A stretch of 64,000 bases of DNA, taken from assembly GCA_038503035.1 (NCBI GenBank), contig JAVSML010025536.1:679932-743931 (forward strand). The letters are read 5' to 3'. Position 1 is the stretch's first letter, and the number at the start of each line of letters is the position of its first letter. This stretch comes from Crocodylus rhombifer (lineage: Eukaryota > Chordata > Crocodylia > Crocodylidae). This document shows positions 23,857-36,156 of this stretch, in pieces. Both the position numbers and the translations under genes were made by a program. The notes beneath the pieces were generated by a model. The model did not search any database, was not told the DNA's origin, and worked only from the letters and a program-made list of their open reading frames with translations.

Positions 23857-23917
23857 GTTCAGATAACTGAAAAAGAGTCCAGATTAGAAGAGCACCTGCA
23901 ACTCTTCCATCAGGCTG
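23857..23917 (+). CDS. Candidate internal exon D (20 codons)
   Basis: The acceptor ctgttctctttacgtgtag and the consensus donor caggctg/gtgagt enclose 61 bases open in phase 0 and leaving phase 1. The peptide is VQITEKESRLEEHLQLFHQA, a charged amphipathic helix. Joined to candidate exon C it gives ...SEDIEK-VQITEKES..., an uninterrupted helical run. No following exon was fixed; several tiny acceptor/donor pairs occur downstream (for example 26461-26483), but they are too short to weigh. Family unknown. Confidence 0.32.
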
Positions 23918-26847
23918 GTGAGTACATGCAATTCCTAAGGCCATGGTTATCATTACTCTTTCTGCCTACACTTGTCTCATTGATGTCAATACTGCTCACA
24001 TTTCCAAGCTCTTGAAAATCCCACCTTGGCACCTCTTTATACCAGCACAGAGCTATTGCGTTTCTAGGGCAGGGACTGCCTTTGTCTTATACAGGGCACC
24101 ATAAAAATAAAGAACAGGGTGCTGAAACACTTGGCAATAGATATAGTAACTTATAATAGGAACAGTACAAATGGATGTAGCTCTGTTAACTTCAGTGGAA
24201 CCATGACTTTTTACATTACCTGAGTTTCTGGCCTTGTCTCTTTATTAACTGTCTGGTACCCAGGTGTTATGCTAAACCTGTCATTTTAAGGATGGCAGTG
24301 TGGAAGACGGGATTAGTCATAGATAGACCACAGGAGACCTGAGCTTTCTGACTCTTTTTGATTTTGGACAACTCTTTTTCCCTCTGCCTTAGCCTCCAGT
24401 CCTACAAAAACGGCATTAATGATACCTGCTTCCTTTGCAAAGGGGTTTGCGATCTACAGATGAAGAGCACGGTATAAGAATCAGGAATGATGATTTTTAT
24501 TGTAGTCCTTATAGCTTGTTTGAGAGATGATGCATTTAAGTAGCAGGTGGGTGTGTGCTTATGGTACTAAGCACTGTACAAACATACGCCTCTTTGCTAT
24601 TCTTTCTGGAGGCTGAGTCCAGGTATTGCTGTCATAGATATCAGAAAGAGTAGCCAAAAGAAAGGAAAAGAAACACTGGGGAATAAAAGTGGATTTGAAA
24701 GAGAAGAAATCTACATTTCAATGCAAATACTTTCAAGCCATTTCAAATAAGAGTCCGAGAGAAATAATTACAAAGTTTGGAAAGAAAGAACGTTAGCTTT
24801 GATATCTTTCTCTTCTATGAAGCAATTAAAATAAGCAATTTTTCAAATACTAAGCAGAAAATTACTAATGGCTGAACCCAAATGCTTTCATTTCCTTCTT
24901 GGGGCTTTTATTCCTCTAAAAAAAGACCAAAAAAAAAAAAAAAAAAGGGAAGGTGGTTTTCCAGATAGATTAACGCATAAAGCAGTCACTAGCTGAATGT
25001 CATAAAAACTACAGCAGCATAGAATAGCGGAGATTAAGAGCCAGATTTAAATCATGCAACAGTCCAGTTAATATCAATGTCTAATTAAGAAATGCATAAG
25101 AAGTCTGTAATGTTGATTTGATGGAGAAAAACTTTAATAGGGTTCCTTTTGGAATTTTCCATTTCAGTTGCTGTTGTATACTTTTAATGGCTGTCCTACC
25201 CAGTCTTTTGTGTTAGCAGGAATCATCCTCAAATTAAAATCAAGGCCTAAAATGGAACACAGGTAGACACATTAGCTCGTCTAGCGAGCAGTCTTGTGAG
25301 CTCCTGCTGACATTGTAGTACCAATTAGGAAACGAATCTCTTCAAGTCTGGTGTGGAAAAATTATTTGCCGTACACTTTTAAATAATATAATACGAACCC
25401 ATTTCCTCACTTTTTCTAATCCTGCCAAAATCCCAGTTAATTCATACATTAAAAAAACTGGGAGCTATTAATTACTCTACTTAATTGGTAAGCTTTTCTA
25501 TAAAGATATATACTAGCATGATGAAGAGGTGGAGTTTCCCATTGCTGACAACAGGATTTGGAGCACCCAGTTCCCTGTTATCGTCAAGGAATGTATCACA
25601 GGGTAATTCAGTCTCTTAAACCTCTTGATAGGTGTAGTTCTTGCAGTACCCACAAATAATGACGGATGTTTGGCCCACAACTATGGATACAGCTTTTAGA
25701 GATGAGCCTTGAAAGGCTATGGTCTACTGAAATGGTTAAACTATGGGGTACTGCATAACTAGGGTCTCGTGCACTAATCCACATAGCAAAGAGTGGGGGA
25801 GGACTGGCACTGGATTAAAACAGCAGTGTTATTTGTTGCTGCCACTTTTGTTTTTGTCCCAACATATCCAGAGGGAATTCTCTCAAGGGTCCAGGAGGAC
25901 TGCAAACTCAAAATAACCCCTGTGACCTCAGGAGCAAGCACACTAGGGAGTCGTTTTAGAGTTCATTAGAACACATTAAACATTGACCATGGTAAAACAC
26001 CACACATTATTCCCTCTGTCTCTCTCGTCCCTTCCAATACACAGTCTCTCCAGAGACCTTTCAGGATTATATCATTAAACTCTGCCCCTTCACTTAGCAA
26101 ATAAAAAGGAGAAAAGAATGGAGAAAAAATTAGAGCAACATACAACATTGTAAGTCCTACAGCCTGGTCACCATTACTGCTGGAGGCATTGTTGTCTAAA
26201 TCCACTGTCGGTATAGGGCCATATAAATCAACATGAATAGATCACTTTAAAAAGTGATACCATGCCATGGCGGTTATGATCAGCTGAGGGTCTTTCAGCT
26301 AACAGCCCCTTGATCGAAATGAGCGGGGGTTACTGGCATGGCATTCTTGATGGGCATTTCCAGTTCAATCACTTTCCCCTGTCTTGGGTCTAACAAACTC
26401 CCAGTTTTATGACCTTCAGGACACGAGGCAAATTGGTCGGGTTTTTTTCCTCCTCAGCTTTGCATGAATTAGGAGCAGTGGTAAGGAAAGATATTTTTAA
26501 CAGTTGCTCAGAATAAAGCACTGCCTTTAGAAGTGATTTTGAGGGCAAGTTTTGACACACTTGTACAATTCTTTTAAATCAAAACAGGTATCTGAGCCTT
26601 TTAGCAATAATACATGAGAGCTAAGTAAATATTGGGGGGGATCCCCCAAACTGCTCAGCTTCCAGACTTCTTTAACTCCATTCACTGCTACCAACTGGAT
26701 AAGGAAACAGTCTTCTTTCCTGTGCAAAGCTATGTATTCCCTACAGCGTACTCAAATGATGTTCCAGCCTTTTTGCATGGATTCCCAGTGAAAAGATTAA
26801 GATAAATCAATATATCAGGTACCTAGTGACAGTAAATCTCAGCATGC
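23918..26847. other. Non-coding stretch with possible conserved element
   Basis: Contains a MIR at 24290-24482, an A run near 24930-24946, and at 25120-25500 a unique AT-rich block with several TAAT/ATTA cores that reads like conserved non-coding DNA. No gene seen. Confidence 0.45.
24290..24482 (+). repeat. MIR SINE
   Basis: The order accacaggagacctgagcttt, gattttggacaactctttt, tccctctgccttagcctcc, then gcaaaggggtttgcgatct matches MIR: the 5' tRNA-derived part, the core, and the 'ctcagtttcc' region. Confidence 0.65.
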
Positions 26848-27047
26848 ATTCTCAGTAGGAGGGCAGTAAAGCACTGGAACGGGCTGCCCAGAGAGGTGGT
26901 GGGATCTCCATGCTTGGAGATTTTCAAGACCCGGCTAGACAAAGCCTTGGCTGGGATCGTCTAACTGGGTCTGGTCCTGCTTTGAGCAGAGGGTTGGACT
27001 AGATGTGACCTCCTGAGGCCCCTTCCAACCCTCATTTTCTATGAGTC
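26848..27047 (+). mobile_element. CR1 LINE 3' fragment, younger subfamily
   Basis: Reads through the classic CR1 end: gcactggaacgggctgccca, gagaggtggtgggatctcca, agacccggctagacaaagcc, gagggttggactagatgtga, cttccaaccctcattttcta. It is truncated at its 5' side and keeps only the end of ORF2 and the 3' UTR. Confidence 0.92.
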
Positions 27048-27287
27048 TAACACTGAATTGTCCAGAGGACAACGTAAGCCAGATAATGATGCAAAGGAAA
27101 AATGAGAGGTAACTCCATGGAGTACATGAGGACATGATATGGGATGTGAAAGTGGAGATTTTCATGGACCAATCTACTTTGTATATTTGTCAAGAGACCC
27201 ACAATGCTTAGTTTGGGTAAAAGAGGGAAAAAAGTAATTTTAGTGATATTGTGCAGTGATATGGAATAATCTTCTGCCTTACAATAG

Positions 27288-27456
27288 ATCATAGTTTCAT
27301 AGTTTCTAGGGTCGGAAGGGACCTGAGCAGATCATCTAGTCCGACCTCCTGCCATGGCAGGAAAGAGTACTGGGGTCAAACGACCCCAGCAAGATGTTCA
27401 TCCAACCTCCTCTTAAACACCCCCAGGGTAGGAGCCTGCATCAGTTCTACCTTGAC
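27288..27456 (-). mobile_element. CR1 LINE 3'-UTR fragment
   Basis: Starts with the CR1 3' octamer repeat (atcatagtttcatagtttct) and continues agggtcggaagggacctgag, cagatcatctagtccgacct, cctgccatggcaggaaagag. This wording is typical of crocodilian CR1 subfamilies and is the main clue to the host. It is heavily 5' truncated, and lies in opposite orientation only 240 bases from the preceding CR1. Confidence 0.92.
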
Positions 27457-28741
27457 GCAGCTTTCCACTACTGTTATTCCATTACCTGTCTTCAATTTTG
27501 TTCTCCCTCCTTCATCTTTCTTTCATTTATACCTTCCTTGTCTTGTCTGCATCCATGCCTCCCCTTCTCATCATACACCCCCTCTCATTCCCAGCTATAC
27601 AGAGCTTGCAATACGGCTTTCCATCTTTGTATGCATGTACATCTGTTTCTATTTTAAACTCCTCTGGACAGGGACTTGTGTTTATAGAGTGCTTAGTGCT
27701 GGACCATGGCTGGTGGGTCCTGCTCCTGACTTGGGTCTTTGGGTGGCCTCACAACAGGAGGAGCAGAGGTGCTCAGTTCTCTTTTGTGGCAGAGTTTATA
27801 AATTGCAACTGGAAATGCACATCCACCCCTTTCCATTGTAATGCCACACTTACATTTGAGGAGGCACCGGCTACACTGGAAAACGAAACAACCCATTCCA
27901 AAAAACTTGGCTTTATCCTGGAGCAACAAATTCAAGGGGTGAAGGAATAACTTAGCTTTTACGCACAAATGCAACTTAACCTCTCTGGTGGGAGGGCCAG
28001 TCAGGGTGCTAGTTTTAAGGACTGGAATATGTTCCATCACCTTCTTTGACTTTTCAAATAAGATAATAGCCCTACCAGTTCCCGTTTCCATGTAGGAATA
28101 CCCCCATGCAGCTTCTACTGGAGTCCCAGGCAGGTTGGAGTGGTTGCCATCAGTTGATCACTGTACAGCTGGCAGGAAGAGATGAAACTGCTCATTTCCA
28201 TCTGTGACATTTCTCAGCCAGGAAGAAAGCTACAAGGCATCTGACTGTATGCTGGGAGGCATCAGAGCAGCCACCTGTTAGAGAGCCTGATGAAGAAAAT
28301 TTGGTAAAATGTAGAGCTGCGAAGGACTGCTGGGAGTGAAATAAACTGATAAAGGAGAAGGGGATTGTGCCGTCTTACTACCATCCACAATTTGCAGCTC
28401 TCAGATGAGGTCAGGACCCATGAGGACACAAACAAATACAATCTTATATGTGAAGCAGATTACGAGACATGCATTGGAGGTGTGGATAGCACAGATCACT
28501 ACTAGTCAGAGCACTGAAGAGACTCCACTGTTAAAAAAGGGATTTTCAACATTGGAAGTCCATGTGGCCCCATTAGCAATGCTATTGTTATTAGTCAGAA
28601 TATAGCACCTTAAAGGGTGTTGTTATTTCTGGACTTTCTAACCCCTGTCATTTGTAACCGTCTATCAGAGAAGGTAGACCCGCCTGACTTTGATGGGGAA
28701 AGTCACAGAACTTTTGAGTCTGTTACAAGGAAACCACTTTT

Positions 28742-28749
28742 CCCCACAC
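28742..28749. repeat. Left target-site duplication (diverged)
   Basis: ccccacac here compares with tcttacat at 28946-28953. Four positions are identical and all four differences are C/T transitions, as expected for an old 8-bp hAT duplication. Confidence 0.45.
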
Positions 28750-28945
28750 CAGTGGTTTTCAACCATTTTTTCATTCGTGGACCCTAAAAAATTTCATATG
28801 GAGGTGCGGACCCCTTTGGACAGTTTGAATGGAGGTGTGGACCCCCCTGAATTGCAAGTGTGGGTAGTCACGTAATTTTTATTGACCACAATCATCTTTC
28901 ACAGGCCCCTTAAACAGTCTGCAGACCACAGATGGAAAACCAGTG
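28750..28945. mobile_element. Non-autonomous hAT element, 196 bp
   Basis: The left end cagtggttttcaacca and right end ggaaaaccagtg form terminal inverted repeats of the hAT/Charlie type (CAGTGGTTTTCAACC). Internal text 'gcggacccctttgg' and 'cacaggccccttaaacagtc' fits the same class. No transposase remains. Confidence 0.75.
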
Positions 28946-29789
28946 TCTTACATTAATAGCAAGAGTCAGGTCAACCCAAAACAAAGATTAGGGGACAAAT
29001 TAAGAGCTCAGAAAAATCATCAAAAATCCAGAGACTGAGGAAATATTTATGGTAGTACCCAGAAGACCAAGTGGGCTTGCATAGAACAAGTACAGTATGA
29101 ACTGAATCAAATATTTTTCAGTATCAATTAAATTTAAAGGGGTACCCAGGTTTTAATCTCAGCAACACATTTGCCAAAGGAAAAAAGACCTCTTTGAGGT
29201 GAGCGTCTTTTAAATGTGCATACGTAGCTCACGGGAATGAAATTGATGTAATCTTTGAGTGTTTCAGTTATTATTTCTTTCACATTAAAGCAGGATTATG
29301 GGCAAGGTGTGAAGCAGATTTGCAGCTCTCTCTTTGGTTGCAGTTAGTCCAAAAGCCAGGCCGGCACTTCTACTGCTTAAACGTTCAACAACATTTTCAC
29401 ACGGTCAGTGTGAGTTACAGGCATTGCATACTTTTTTCACAGTTCTCTTGGTGCCCACGTGAAAATTAAATATGCAAGGAAAAGGCCTGATTTTCAGCCC
29501 CTAAGTCATTATGCATATGTGCCCTTCTGCTCACTGACTTTGCACACAGAACTGCATCTGTGCAGGTAAATCACCAGTGTGGCTAGATAACTGGCCTTAC
29601 AGATATCTGTGTGTGAACTGTGGATTGGTGCCCCCCCCAGTGAACAACACAGCTGCCACACCTGGCTTTATACTGGACAAGCCAGAATATCTCTTCACTT
29701 TCATAAAAAGCAGCCATATTCATATTGAAACGAGCAGCACTGCACTTTGAGGATGGTCACGCACATAGGAGGCTATAAATCAGACATAG

Positions 29790-29910
29790 CAGAGTTAGTA
29801 GACAGAGCACTAGACTGGGACATGGGATAACTTGGTTTTATTCCTGGCTCCAAAACTGACCAACAGTAAGTCAGCCTGTGTTTGATTCTCCTTTTAGTCT
29901 TTCCCCATTG
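29790..29910 (+). repeat. MIR SINE fragment
   Basis: agagttagtagacagagcac, tagactgggacatgggataa, cttggttttattcctggctc match the MIR 5' part ('gagcactggactgggagtcaggagacctgggttctagtcctggctc'). Confidence 0.75.
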
Positions 29911-30469
29911 TGGCTATGATGTTTTCAAAAGCACTTAAACGAGTTAAGGAGCACAAGTCTGAATGTGGAGACATGCTCCCAATGCAGGCATTTTTCTGCA
30001 CCACATTTAAACTTGGTTCTCTTGGGCAAGGACTCTCTTATGCATCTAATGTAGCACCCAGGTGGGGATAGTTCATGTTCAGGTAGACTGTTATGCCTGA
30101 GTAACATCCGCCATAATGACAACTGGTGAGTCTGTAGTTGTTGGCCCTGTATGCCAAGTACTTTACTATTCCAGAACGCATAGTGTTTGCCTGTATTCTT
30201 TTGTTGTCATGTGTGTGTATACTTTATAATTAAAAAAAAAAAAAGGTTAAGGAATCTGAACACAAATTCAAATTCTTTGCAATATAAAGACAGGAAGTAG
30301 GAAGCACTATATTAAAAAGGCTGCTAATTGCTTTACTTTGTTAGTCTGATACTGCAAATTGCTAATTTGTTATGCCCCACTACCTGGATTTTAATGTCAA
30401 AATGACTGTCAGAAGTACAACCAAACAACTTGCAACAGAGTCAGTTCATCATGACTAAAGCATCCGGAC

Positions 30470-31255
30470 TAGAGGCGTGCAGAACGGGCTGTATTTGATT
30501 CAGATTTGGATTTAGCCTGAACCAGGGACAGTGATGCGATTCATTGATTCGGATCATTGTCCCCGATTTGATTCGGCTGAATCTGAAGATTCGATGCTGA
30601 TTCGGAGAATCAGTGATTTGGCCATAGACACAGCTTTAAATGTTTTTTTTTTTTTTTTTTTTACATACCTTGAGGTACTAGTGCAGCTCGTGACTGCTGA
30701 GATGCTGGGGCGCATGGAGCATCCCACAGGAGTGCAGGGGGGTCCCCTGCATGCTTGGCAGTGATCCTGGAAGTGGTCCACTTCTGGGTCCACCAGCAAG
30801 CATGCAGGGGGGCCCCCCTGCACCCCTCCCAGCTCAGTGATAGGCCCCGGGGGGCCCCAGGTGCCCTCAGACCCAGGAGGCATCAGTCGCCGAGCCAGAG
30901 GGGCATGGGGGCCCCCCTGAACTCTCCCTGGTGGCCCTGGAAATGGACTGGAAGTGCTTCTGGTCCACTTCTGGGCCTGCTGCCAAGTGTGCAGGGTTGC
31001 TCCTTGTGCTTCTGTGGGGTGCTCCATGTGCCCCAGCCTTGCAGCATTCACGAGCCACCTGCTATCTAGAGGTATGTGGAAAAAACATTTCAAGCTGCAT
31101 CTACATCCAAATTATTGAATCTTTCTGAATCTCTCCGAACCAATTCAGAGAGATCAAAGGGTCTTCTGATTCGATTTAGATTTGGCGATTTGGCCACCAA
31201 ATCAGACCGAATCTCTGCCGAATTGAATCAGAGACTGAAGCTTTGCACTGCCCTA
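30470..31255. mobile_element. Non-autonomous hAT-like element, about 790 bp
   Basis: Left terminus tagaggcgtgcagaac and right terminus gctttgcactgcccta are inverted repeats, 11 of 16 matching. Subterminal regions carry repeated gattcgg/ccgaatc words in both orientations. The flanks atccggac and atcggaga could be an 8-bp duplication with one base lost. The GC-rich core has strong palindromes such as gcaggggggcccccctgc at 30804-30821. A T run (30642-30661) lies near the left end. Minus-strand frames up to 179 codons over the core reflect the GC-rich repeat and show no transposase motifs. Confidence 0.65.
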
Positions 31256-32044
31256 ATCGGAGAATCTACCCGTCCCCTTACCTCCCTCACTTGTAAACAT
31301 TTGTGTCTTGTTTTCAATGAGTATTTGTCTGTCTGGATGAAACATCTAAACAGTGGTGTTTGTTATCCTTTTCTCAGTAAAGAACCATAATATTCTGTAC
31401 TTGCTCTTGGGGAAGGTACTTACATTCCACATAGGGCACTGTGGCCAGTATAATTCACTGAAAAACAAATGTGGGCAAAACAGGCTCCAAACCTTGCTAT
31501 TTGATATTCTTCATGCTTTTTAAATCTAAATATTTATGTAAGGTATCATATTAACTAATCTTTTTAACAATCCTGGTAAACTACTATTACCTCTAATAGA
31601 TCCCTGCAGAAGTGAACCCCTAACAGGTCATTCATAAGCTGATGTGGCTTTTTAAACTGTTCTCCATTGTAAATATTTGGCCTCTTAATGTCATCAAGAT
31701 TCCAGTTGTTCTGGAATTATAGGACATTGTGAACAGATGCCGCCAATCTGCATGCAAGCTCTGCGGCTTTATTATATCTATAGCTTTATTATATCCCGTC
31801 CCTTACTCTTCTTTATTTATAACTAAATCTTCCACGTTTTCTTCATTCCTATTCATACAGAACTACAACCCTGAGCCAGAAAGCCTTAGATATTTGTTGT
31901 TGTTCTTCTGTGGATCTTTTATATTTCCAGTATGCTCTTTTTGGGCTAAGGTGATCAACACTGACAATTCAGTTTTTGGGATGAGCATTCAGATCAAAAT
32001 AGATGGGTCAGGCCATCAGCTAGTGTAAAAATCAAATTTAATCT

Positions 32045-32470
<426 letters not shown>

Positions 32471-35400
32471 TTCCCTCAGCTAAGCACTTGGCCCCAAAAT
32501 GCTATCAACATTTTTATTATAGTATTTTTTTAACATGCCAAAGCAACATCCCTTCACCCTTGTAAACTGAGACTATTCCTTCTAAGATGCATGTTGTCTT
32601 TTTTTGCTTGAAACCAAAGAGGAATTTGCTTACTATTGATGCAAATAATGGTTTCAGTCCAACTAGCCTCTGGGTAAATATTCTCATGCACGTCAAACCT
32701 TCAGTCTGGGAACCTGAACAATTGTATGTAATGTACACCTAATGTCTTAGAAGGTGATTTCATTGCAAACAAGTTGTTAAAACGAATCCAGCCTTTCAGA
32801 ACTTCAGGCATTGCACATTGTAGGAAGTCAATGGTAGGACACATACCTTGGGACATTTTTTTCATTATCACTTGAGATTCCCAAGTCCTAAGACTGAAGC
32901 ATGCATTTCTTTGGGAAAACCTGTTAAAGGTATAGCATATCAGGCAAAGAGATCAGATTTATAGTCCTCTTTCAAATGCTTTTCACAAGGAATAAAAGAA
33001 ATACTTCCCGTATGGGAAAGTAGCTCCAGGTACTTTCAAAAACAGAGAAAAGTTTGCGACTGCAAAAAGTGCTAAGCCAGTTCTAATGTTAAAGAAATGA
33101 TAGCTTTGTGATTGTCAATGTGGTTTATCCATCTAAATGGGTATTGAATTAAGAGGTGTCCGTCTCCTCCAGAACACACACCACCAATTCAGTGTAGAAA
33201 ACTTCCTAATGTTTCATCAGACTAATTCCATTACCTTCCTAATAGAAATTACATTTGTTTCCTTGGGCTGTGAAATATAGACATAATAAACCCATGAAAA
33301 GAAGAGAAAAAATAGTGATATTGATTTTCTAAGGATGAGATAACCCAGAATAATTGGGTTCGAAGCACATCTGAACATAATGCATTCTGGAATTTTTAAG
33401 AAAGCTTAAACTTTTTGAAGTCTGCCTTCTGTTTAGATTTTCCTTTTTATTTCCACTTTGCTTAATTATAAGGAACATACAGAGAACTCGCATGGTTTTT
33501 CGCTTCTGTTGAAACATGCATTTTCTAAGATTGTTCTGCTCAGTTTTGTGTTAACCCTTAAGCTGCTGGTCTTGTTCAGGTATTGTAAAGCTTGGGCAGG
33601 GTGTAGGGGTGGTTGTGTGTATATACTTGCCTTGTCTACCACGTACACAGCTGGTGCAACAATATCTTTTAGTTACTCAGATCTGGTCTTTGAAGCCACA
33701 AGTGAAAACTAACTCATTTGTGTCATGTTCAGTTTACTAGAAAAGTTAGTAGGAAGCTGGGCCAATTGCTACTGATAGTCTGAAATGGAAAGTATTTAAA
33801 TCTCTTATTAGAAGCTAAATTTCTCTGAAGTCAATTTTCTGACTGCTGTCTAAAATGGTCTTAATTACAGTTTAAGCCAGCATCCATTTTCCATAATAGG
33901 AATGGTTCTACATGGTCAAATATACATTCAAAAGTGAGCATCCACTGAAGTAAGTGAAGGATGTGTTTCTCTCTCTCTCTCTAGTATACTTTTAAAGTAC
34001 ACTAATTTATGGCAAAAATAATTTAGTAAAGTGAAGAAAGTTGTCTCATCATCATGATCAGTATGCCGAGTTATACCAGGGAAGGATGGATATAGGCCTT
34101 TGGTTATTAGCATTAGGTATTTATATTCAGCAGCTATAGTATCATTTTTGGCTCTAATAGACACTTGCCTTTTTTAAACACAAATAGTCTGTTTGGATTG
34201 ATTTCTTGGCATGTTTTTTCAGCATAATATTGATTTGTTGAATATATCAGACACTGTTTCTAGTAATCTGAGTTGCCCTGAAGAGTTCAATCCCTGCCCA
34301 CTGAAAGCAGTAGGAGTCCTTCCATTAATTTCAATAATTGTTGGACCAGATGAGTAGTTTGGAAATATTCAAAAGAATATGCAATTTAAAACATCCCAGA
34401 ACAACAATGGGGTTTCTTTTATGCCTGCATTCATTACATGATTGTTAAAATTCATTGCCAATGTTTTTTTTAAGCATATGGGCTGGATGCAAAGTCTATT
34501 GAAGTCAAGGAGAATCTTTCAATTGTATTAGCCCATTTATCTGTTGTCACCTACTACATAATGTTAGCCAGGGTTTCTTATTGACATCTTTACACTTGAG
34601 TAAAGACTTACTGCCCAGACCTCCTTGTGGAAGAGAACCTTCCAATGAGACTTAACTTGAAGCTTTTACAGGACTAGCAATGGGGGTTTAATGCCCAGTA
34701 GAAAGATCTAAAAAAAAAAAGGAACCTATGTTGCATTAGTACATTGACCCAGAAATGATAAATACACTATGGAAGGGTTACTAATGAGTCATGAATTTCT
34801 TTATAATTGTTTCCACATTTGGAATAGTTCTTGTTGAAATCATCTGGAAGACCACTGTAGTCAGTGGGAGTTTTGATATTGATTATACAACAGCAGGATC
34901 AAGCCCATAGCATCTGATCTATACTGTAACAATACCATGTGTGGTCAAGGGCTTTGTTTTGTTCATGGGATTAAGTGATTTTTTTTCTCTTTCTTTTAAG
35001 CTATTCTACTCTGCTCCTCCTCCATTTTAAGGTAAAATAATGAAGAAATGAAGAAGGAAGCTTTCTCGAGTTTACAGCAGAAATAAAGCCAAAAAAACAA
35101 GGACAGGAAGGTAAAGTACAACCCATTACAGAGTTCCCACTCAAGTAACAGAGAACAGTAAACTCTATTAAACTATACTGTAGCTCTCTCTCTCTCTCAT
35201 GGACTCAGTTGTCCATAGTGTATTCTGTGTCGTAATAATGCAAATTAAATACGCATTTTTATAATTGCCTCCATTAAAATGATCTATTAATGTTTTAAGG
35301 CTCCAACACTTATGGCGAGATTCTAATTGCATGAGTTTGCCACTGGCAGATTTTAAAGATCTGCTTGATCTTCAGGATATTTATGCCTTTGGGATTATTT

Positions 35401-35565
35401 TATTGTAAGAAATTAACTTTTGCAAAAGGCTTTTTTCTAGCACTAGAAAAAAAGTTGGTAATAACTATTGGCCTTTGAAGGTGGTCTTATGGAACTATTC
35501 CTGGTAAGATCAGATTAAAAACACATTTAATTTTAACCCAACTTGTAAACCAAAGTATAAATTAT
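32471..35565. other. Non-coding stretch, no gene seen
   Basis: AT-rich unique DNA with (CT)n runs at 33968-33986 and about 35184-35198 and reptilian repeat scraps such as 'gcaaagtctattgaagtcaa' (about 34490) and 'gtagtcagtgggagttttga' (about 34860). No exon could be supported. Confidence 0.45.
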
Positions 35566-36006
35566 ATGATTATTTACTTGGTCTTCTCTCTCAGCAAGAA
35601 GTCTGTGCAGAAAAATAGGCTTAGTAGACTTCCTGGACAGACCAGGAAGCCAAAAAGGAGAATAAAGCCATCCATGATATTTCTTACCAAGGGTGGCATC
35701 TCCGGGTTGTGTACATTTCCATTCTCTGTGTTGCTATATATACTTTCTTTGTCACATGTCTATCAATACATAAGACCACCAATAAATGGAAAGCAAGGAT
35801 ATTCAACATTCTGGAGTAAAAAAGCAAGGGATCATATGTATGCTTATAATGGTAGTAGATTGGTCAGACAAAGTAAAAAGAAAGGCAATTGCAGCACAGC
35901 TGAAACAGCTGGAAATTTTTACATGCAAAAGGATATGGCCAATTGCACCGAGACAATCTGCACTTGTGGCAATAGCTCCAACCCCAAGCTTCGTCCCTCA
36001 GCATGA
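35566..36006 (+). pseudogene. Possible endogenous-retrovirus envelope 5' remnant
   Basis: An open frame of 146 codons ends in TGA at 36004-36006. Residues 27-34 are basic (RKPKRRIK), residues 45-67 are hydrophobic like a signal or membrane segment, and the C-terminal third has four N-glycosylation sequons (N95, N108, N126, N136) and several cysteines. A good acceptor (ttggtcttctctctcag, ending 35594) lies just inside the frame. This mix resembles the start of a retroviral envelope made from a spliced message, but no diagnostic motif, cleavage site or fusion segment is visible. Codons 71 onward are repeated, with differences, in the inverted copy at 37423-37804, where the frame is shifted by one extra base. 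No LTR or pol was found next to it. An unclassified repeat with a chance open frame is the main alternative. Confidence 0.3.
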
Positions 36007-36156
36007 TTTGCACTCATGTGGTGTAAACACTTCTCAATCTGAACTGTGCACTTTTTGCCTGCAAGTCCTAAAGTTGGAGATGACCAAGCCTCCCTGCTCC
36101 TCTCCACACATCTGCCAGCTGCTCCCCGCTCTTCATCAGTCCCCTCTCCCAATTCC
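35776..36156 (+). repeat. Copy 1 of a ~380-bp inverted repeat
   Basis: From ccaccaataaatggaaagca to cagtcccctctcccaattcc this segment is nearly the same as the reverse complement of 37423-37804, roughly nine bases in ten by eye and closer in the second half. The copies lie 1.27 kb apart in opposite orientation. The left half overlaps the envelope-like frame. Confidence 0.9.

Noticed and set aside
26461..26483. 23-bp micro-exon with strong acceptor and donor
   Set aside because: Such pairs are expected by chance in tens of kilobases; no supporting frame.
30554..31093. 179-codon minus-strand frame
   Set aside because: Lies over the GC-rich core of the hAT-like element; proline/glycine-rich composition follows the palindromic repeats and no transposase motif is present.
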